DNA from: Ceratorhiza oryzae-sativae
Taxonomy: Eukaryota > Basidiomycota > Agaricomycetes > Cantharellales > Ceratobasidiaceae
Length of the DNA stretch: 64,000 bases
NCBI GenBank assembly: GCA_030998015.1
Contig: JARWMV010000232.1
Location: 620,001 to 684,000 of the forward strand
Direction of reading: 5' to 3'
The notes under the pieces were generated by a model. It did no database searches. It was not told the origin of the DNA and saw only the letters and a list, made by a program, of their open reading frames with translations. Below, piece after piece: positions 59,646 to 64,000 of this stretch (the stretch's first letter is position 1; each line of letters starts with the position of its first letter). The position numbers and the translations under genes are program-made.

Positions 59646-61864
59646 TTTGCTTTGCACAGTGAGAATACCCGACCGCTGTGATTGCGTGGAGGTGTATACT
59701 CGGTGATATCAGTTTACCAGCCGATAGTCACGTGAAAGGATAGCTCCAACTCAGCCACCGCTTCAGGTTTATCGCCTTGCTCCTGCAAGGTCACCGAACG
59801 GAGCCGCCCCTGTCACCTTAGCCAAGGCCCCAGGTAAAACCAATAAGCCATGGTAATTGTAGCGAGCATATACATGATCCATCGGAGTGTGATGTATTTT
59901 AGCACAGGTAAGTTAGTATCGGGACTTGATGGTGCAACGGTTCAGTCGATAGTTCCTGAGCGGTTCAAGCGGAACCAATATATTGCACCTGATAGTACCC
60001 AAGTTCGAGACCCTCTGCAGTCTCATATTTTTTTCTGGTCAACGGCCGATTCGGCAAATTGGCAAATCGACACGATATTCCAAGCGCATTCTTATCTCTT
60101 GCTAACATCGGGTTCGTGGTTTAAAGTACAAAATCGCTCTGTGATTAAAAATGAGTATCCTACTATCAAACATCCAACGCCAGCTCTGACCTCGCGATTC
60201 CGCCGCTGACCTCGCCGCCAAGCCTGCCACTTCCCCCAACAACACAGCTAACTATAGCGTGGCGTTTGCACCACTTATTAGATCTAACTGGAAAATTGAA
60301 GACCATTTTGGGTCTGAGAAATTCGCCATGTAATTAACGTTTTGCGGTGACTGGGATATCACCTCTGCCTGCGGTGGATCCTGCTCCCCTTGAACTTGCT
60401 TCGACTAGCGCTGCAGCCGATATTCGATAGAATGTTACCAAATGCGATTCCCAGCTAACTGAATGGGACTTATGCTATTATACCACCACTTCGCAAAGTT
60501 TGTACATGCGCATCCATAAGGCTTCAAGTGTGAAGAGTAAAAGAGGTTCAACCGTGCGTTAATGATCAAGCTAAGTGCTGGAACATAGTGGAAGAAATAT
60601 GATAGAGATTTGTAAGTGATTTGGTAGACATGCTATCGTTGGCGATATTTTATAGGAAAAGAATGTACTAGATCGAGGCCTGGAGAGTGCTGGCGTGGAC
60701 GTTAGCTAAAAGGAATGACAAACGAGACAGGAAAGAGTGAGGAGCTCACATTGAATAGGACTAGCGCGGCGCACAGGGGAGTGCATCGCGCTCGGCACGG
60801 AGTGCAGCAGCTTCCAGCCATGCGACATCCAACGCCGCATACAAGGGGTTACCTCGACGCAGTCCCGTGGGCGAGCAGCCGATGTCCCTAACTCGCGCGG
60901 ACGCCGTAGCGCTAGGACCAAGCGCTCAAACCCGGTGGACACTCGCGCTTCTCGAGGGTTTAACGAAGCTGACTACTCGCAAGGGAGAAATTCTAGTGGA
61001 AGACACACAAAGGTCAGGCGCAAAAGATAGGGGCGAGCGGAAGGTCAGCTTGCCTCCCTGGAAGTCGCTGGATGCTAAGAGACTCATGGGCGTTAGACAC
61101 GTCTCGCGCTAGAGTGACTCTCTCGTCTAGGGAGTGACTAGCTATCAAGGGTGGTCAGCTTCGAGCCTATAGCACCGGAGGGGACGTACGTATGTGTGAT
61201 GACTCGCATTAGACAACGCGATTCGTGCAAGGGTAGAGAGAGAAGGGCAGTGACCATTGAGGTGAGAGGTGGGTGAATGGATGGTGGTGGTCGAAGATGA
61301 GCCGCTACACGGGGCACAGCCCATTTTATACCCCTAAGGTCTATGTGGATCCAAGCAGGTGTAGATAGCGGTCCACGTGAGTGCGGTCAAATGTGATGAG
61401 TGGCCAAGCTTGCTGGGTAAAGCGAGTCCCTATAGCGGGCCCATCCTGGTTGGCCCAGGCGCATATATACGGATTATGCATCTTGCTCTAGTTTTCGGCG
61501 CTGGTTCTCGCGCTTGGAGGCGACTTGGTTGTCCCTTTTCCTCAGATTTATTTCATATTGAGGAAGTAATCACGAGGCCCACGAGTTTGGCTATCTACCA
61601 CATATCTCATTTTTGTGCCAACAACTAGCTTATCTTACTAGATCCTTGTCAAATATCTACGCACAGATCAAGCCTTTCATGTCCTTAGTTTTCGACTCTT
61701 CCAATATATCTGGTATTGCTTGTTATGATGAAACCTCCGCGGAAAAGTTCAAGGGTAATTTATAGCATCTACCATATCGTATGGCTCTTTTGTTACCCAG
61801 CAAACGGTACTTCTGCTGGGGAAAACAACAATTTAACTGTTACAAACCGTGGCTCCTCAACATA
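59646..61864. other. gene-poor interval between SRP68 and MSH1
   Basis: 2.2 kb. The SRP68 promoter lies at the left edge. The frames at 59850-60209, 60706-60942 and 60867-61112 lack motifs. The stretch from about 60700 to 61330 is GC-richer than its flanks and might be an old insertion, but I see no transposon domain or terminal repeat. I see no tRNA. Confidence 0.4.
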
Positions 61865-64000
61865 CTAGAACCCTTCGCCAATCTTTCTCATAACCGCCTT
61901 GCTCCCTATCCCTGCTCCCAGTCCAAGTCCCAGCCCAACTCCCATGGTACCGCCGCTTCCTTGGGCCGCCTGGACCTCTAGTTCCCCACTTCTTAGCCTT
62001 CTTAGCCTATCAACCACTTCCTTTGCAACGTCGATTGCTGCTTCTGGCACACCACCAAGCTGAGCCACTCGTAGCCCGTGACTCTCACGGTTCACCCCCG
62101 GACGCAAACGGTGTACGTACGAAAACTCAGAAGAATCAGACGAAGTGGCGATGTCTGTGCAGAAGAAAGATATGTGGGGCCGAGTGCATTGGGTTGTAGG
62201 TAGTTCGGATGGAACCGAGGCTAAACCAGAGCCGGTAGGTTCGATATACCCAAGCAAATCCGCGACTTCGTGAAAGTGTGTTGCAAACATGGCTCGACAT
62301 TGGTTGTGTGCATATAGGTGATGGGCTGTCGCAAAGGCGATCGCTAATCCATCTATGACTGTTGTACCGCGGCCTACTTCGTCCATGATAACCTGTGTCC
62401 TTAGCTTAATGTTGCGTAATAAGGTCCAGGCCAAGAGAAACGCACCAACGATCTGTTGGTTGCTCGGCGCAGAATTTCGCCAGCTTCCAGCATTTCAACC
62501 ATAAACGTGCTTCGATCACGAAACAAGTCGTCTCGTGCACCTATTCGTGAAAAAACACGGTCTACCACACCAATCTCGGCGCTGTCCGCAGGGACAAAAG
62601 AGCCGGTTTGTGCAAGGATAGCAATTAGTGCGGATTGGCGAAGAATGGTGGATTTGCCGGCCTGTCACGTACACCACTAAGTATCACAAAATATCAGGCT
62701 AAAAGGATAACAAGAACATACCATATTGGGACCCGTGATAATCATGAGTCGGGAATCAGTCCCCAGGTTGACCGTATTGGGAGTAAATACTCTGCCAGAG
62801 TTGAGCAGCCCGAGTTCAACTGCTGGATGTCGAGCGTTTACAGTTAGGAAATCCAGACTACGAGCTATCTTCAGTTGATCCACACCATAATATAGCTTGC
62901 AGTAACAAACCTATCGTTTACCACTGGTCGGACAAAGTTCATCTCTGCAGCAAGCTCGGCGAATCCAACGGTGACATCAATCTCGTCAATGATACGTGCG
63001 TTGCGTCGTAACGCTACCGCATGCCCGCCAACCTATCATCAAAGTTGAGCGCCGAATTTTGGGAAATTGGGTATGTATGCACCTCTGCCCGAAGCGATTC
63101 GAGTGCATCGCGTTCCGCTTGATAAATGTCGGCCTGGGATTCAAGAATAGCGGTCCCCAGTTGATTCCATGGCTGCGTATGGCTGGCTTAGATAATATGC
63201 ATGATTGGCGTCTACGTTGAAGACCTACTTTGTAAAAGAAACTCTCTGTGCTTCCGCTTTTAGATAACGGAATGAATTCAGGCGACGACCTAAGGCCGCT
63301 GCCGTATCTCCTTATGTTGGAAATATGAACGAATATTCCATGGGGCGGTGCGGTTTTTAATGTTAGTGTTGGAACGTCTGCTCTCTGTTAGGCACAGCTG
63401 TCAAAAAATCCCCAGTAAGATGACTCACTGTATTTTATTCGTAACATTTGTTGCATTTCATCCTCTTGTGCCTTGAGTTTATTCAAACGTTTATGACATT
63501 TGAGTAGCTCGGGGTCAAAGCTGTAGAAATATGGGGAATATGCGGAAGAAGTTATCACATCACTTACTCTGGTTTGATCGACCAGTTCTTAGAATCAATA
63601 CTAAGTTCGTCGGAGCCGGAGTCACCGACAGAAGGAAGCTCACGCTTCAGTCCATCTTCGCCTACTATCGAGGGCGTGACATGCACAGCTGTTCCAATCG
63701 TCTCGGCTAGTGCAGACAAGTCCGAGACCCTTTCTAGCAGCAAAGATAAGCTCGATAGCTGGTCTTTTTTCACGGCGTTTTTGTTGGCGACCTTCATTTC
63801 CAGACGAAGTCGAGCAACGATTTCAGAATGCACGTCAATAGTTTCCGCAATCGCCAAAAGGTCGTCGGCATCGCCGCGCCGGAGCTGAAGCTTTTGCACG
63901 AGCCGAATTGCATCACCCGTTTGGCGGAGTAGAACCAGTATATCCCGACGTAGGTGATTGCGTTCATGAAACAACGCTACTAACGCTTGCCGCGCCTGAA
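61865..64000 (-). CDS. MSH1: mitochondrial MutS homolog MSH1 (5' part beyond the window)
   Basis: The gene runs off the right edge. The first visible exon extends from beyond 64000 to 63568. It encodes MutS core helices ([40 protein letters not shown]). The ATPase domain is spread over later exons: [29 protein letters not shown] joined to [20 protein letters not shown] (Walker A; exon 62661-62446), [20 protein letters not shown], then [20 protein letters not shown] (Walker B; exon 62392-61865) and [13 protein letters not shown]. The C-terminus has [20 protein letters not shown] and a Gly-rich tail. A MutS family member with this short C-terminus fits fungal Msh1, which maintains mitochondrial DNA. 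Nuclear MSH paralogs are less likely but cannot be excluded without the N-terminus. Confidence 0.8.

Noticed and set aside
59930..60020. tRNA-like stretch with a TTCGAGA-type element
   Set aside because: No consistent cloverleaf could be built; spacing of D and T arms does not fit.
60700..61330. GC-richer block as a possible mobile element
   Set aside because: No terminal repeats, target-site duplication, transposase or reverse-transcriptase motif could be seen.

Overview
This is a nuclear window from a filamentous basidiomycete, most likely an Agaricomycete. The evidence is many short (about 45-70 nt) GT-AG introns per gene, very small exons, dense gene packing, a fungal complement of genes (HMG-box and Zn2Cys6 regulators, OPT and MFS transporters, an F-box/LRR protein) and a tandem DUF7918-type family. 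A Rhizoctonia/Ceratobasidium-like source is my inference; the sequence alone cannot confirm it. Exon boundaries below were worked out by hand from splice sites, reading phase and family alignment.

Layout. 0-7.4 kb: an unrecognised spliced stretch, then a very large coiled-coil protein (minus). 7.8-11.4 kb: a REC114-like meiotic gene (minus) head-to-head with DEAD-box helicase DBP3 (plus). 12.1-20.2 kb: a UPF0739/DUF4504 protein, a C2H2 zinc-finger protein, mitochondrial ribosomal protein uL14m and an F-box protein, with gene-poor gaps. 22.6-26.4 kb: three tandem DUF7918-like genes (one dead, one intact, one with a frameshift). 26.7-34.6 kb: peroxisomal thiolase, SMN, an aspartic-protease-like membrane protein and an AIF/FSP1-like oxidoreductase. 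35.3-38.9 kb: two tandem HMG-box regulators. 40.3-46.3 kb: a Zn2Cys6-type regulator, a xi-class glutathione transferase and a Ser/Pro-rich protein. 47.1-51.5 kb: a compact housekeeping block of ALY/Yra1, Rpc31, an NDUFS5-like complex I subunit and a Get5-like protein, arranged as two divergent pairs. 52.0-64.0 kb: an OPT transporter, an MFS transporter, SRP68 and the 3' part of a mitochondrial MutS homolog (MSH1) that runs off the window.

Most of the window is housekeeping: RNA export, Pol III, SRP, GET, complex I, mitoribosome and mitochondrial DNA repair. No biosynthetic cluster, CRISPR array, tRNA, rRNA or intact transposon was recognised.

Two things cut across the genes. First, many otherwise good genes, including SMN and SRP68, are broken by apparent single-base deletions, often in homopolymers. 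This looks more like consensus error than biology and must be settled before any pseudogene claim. Second, three introns appear to use a GC-AG splice pair with the same GCGAGT donor. The best candidates for new biology are the DUF7918 tandem array, the 570-nt intron in the ALY/Yra1 gene, and the aspartic-protease-like protein with lost catalytic motifs.
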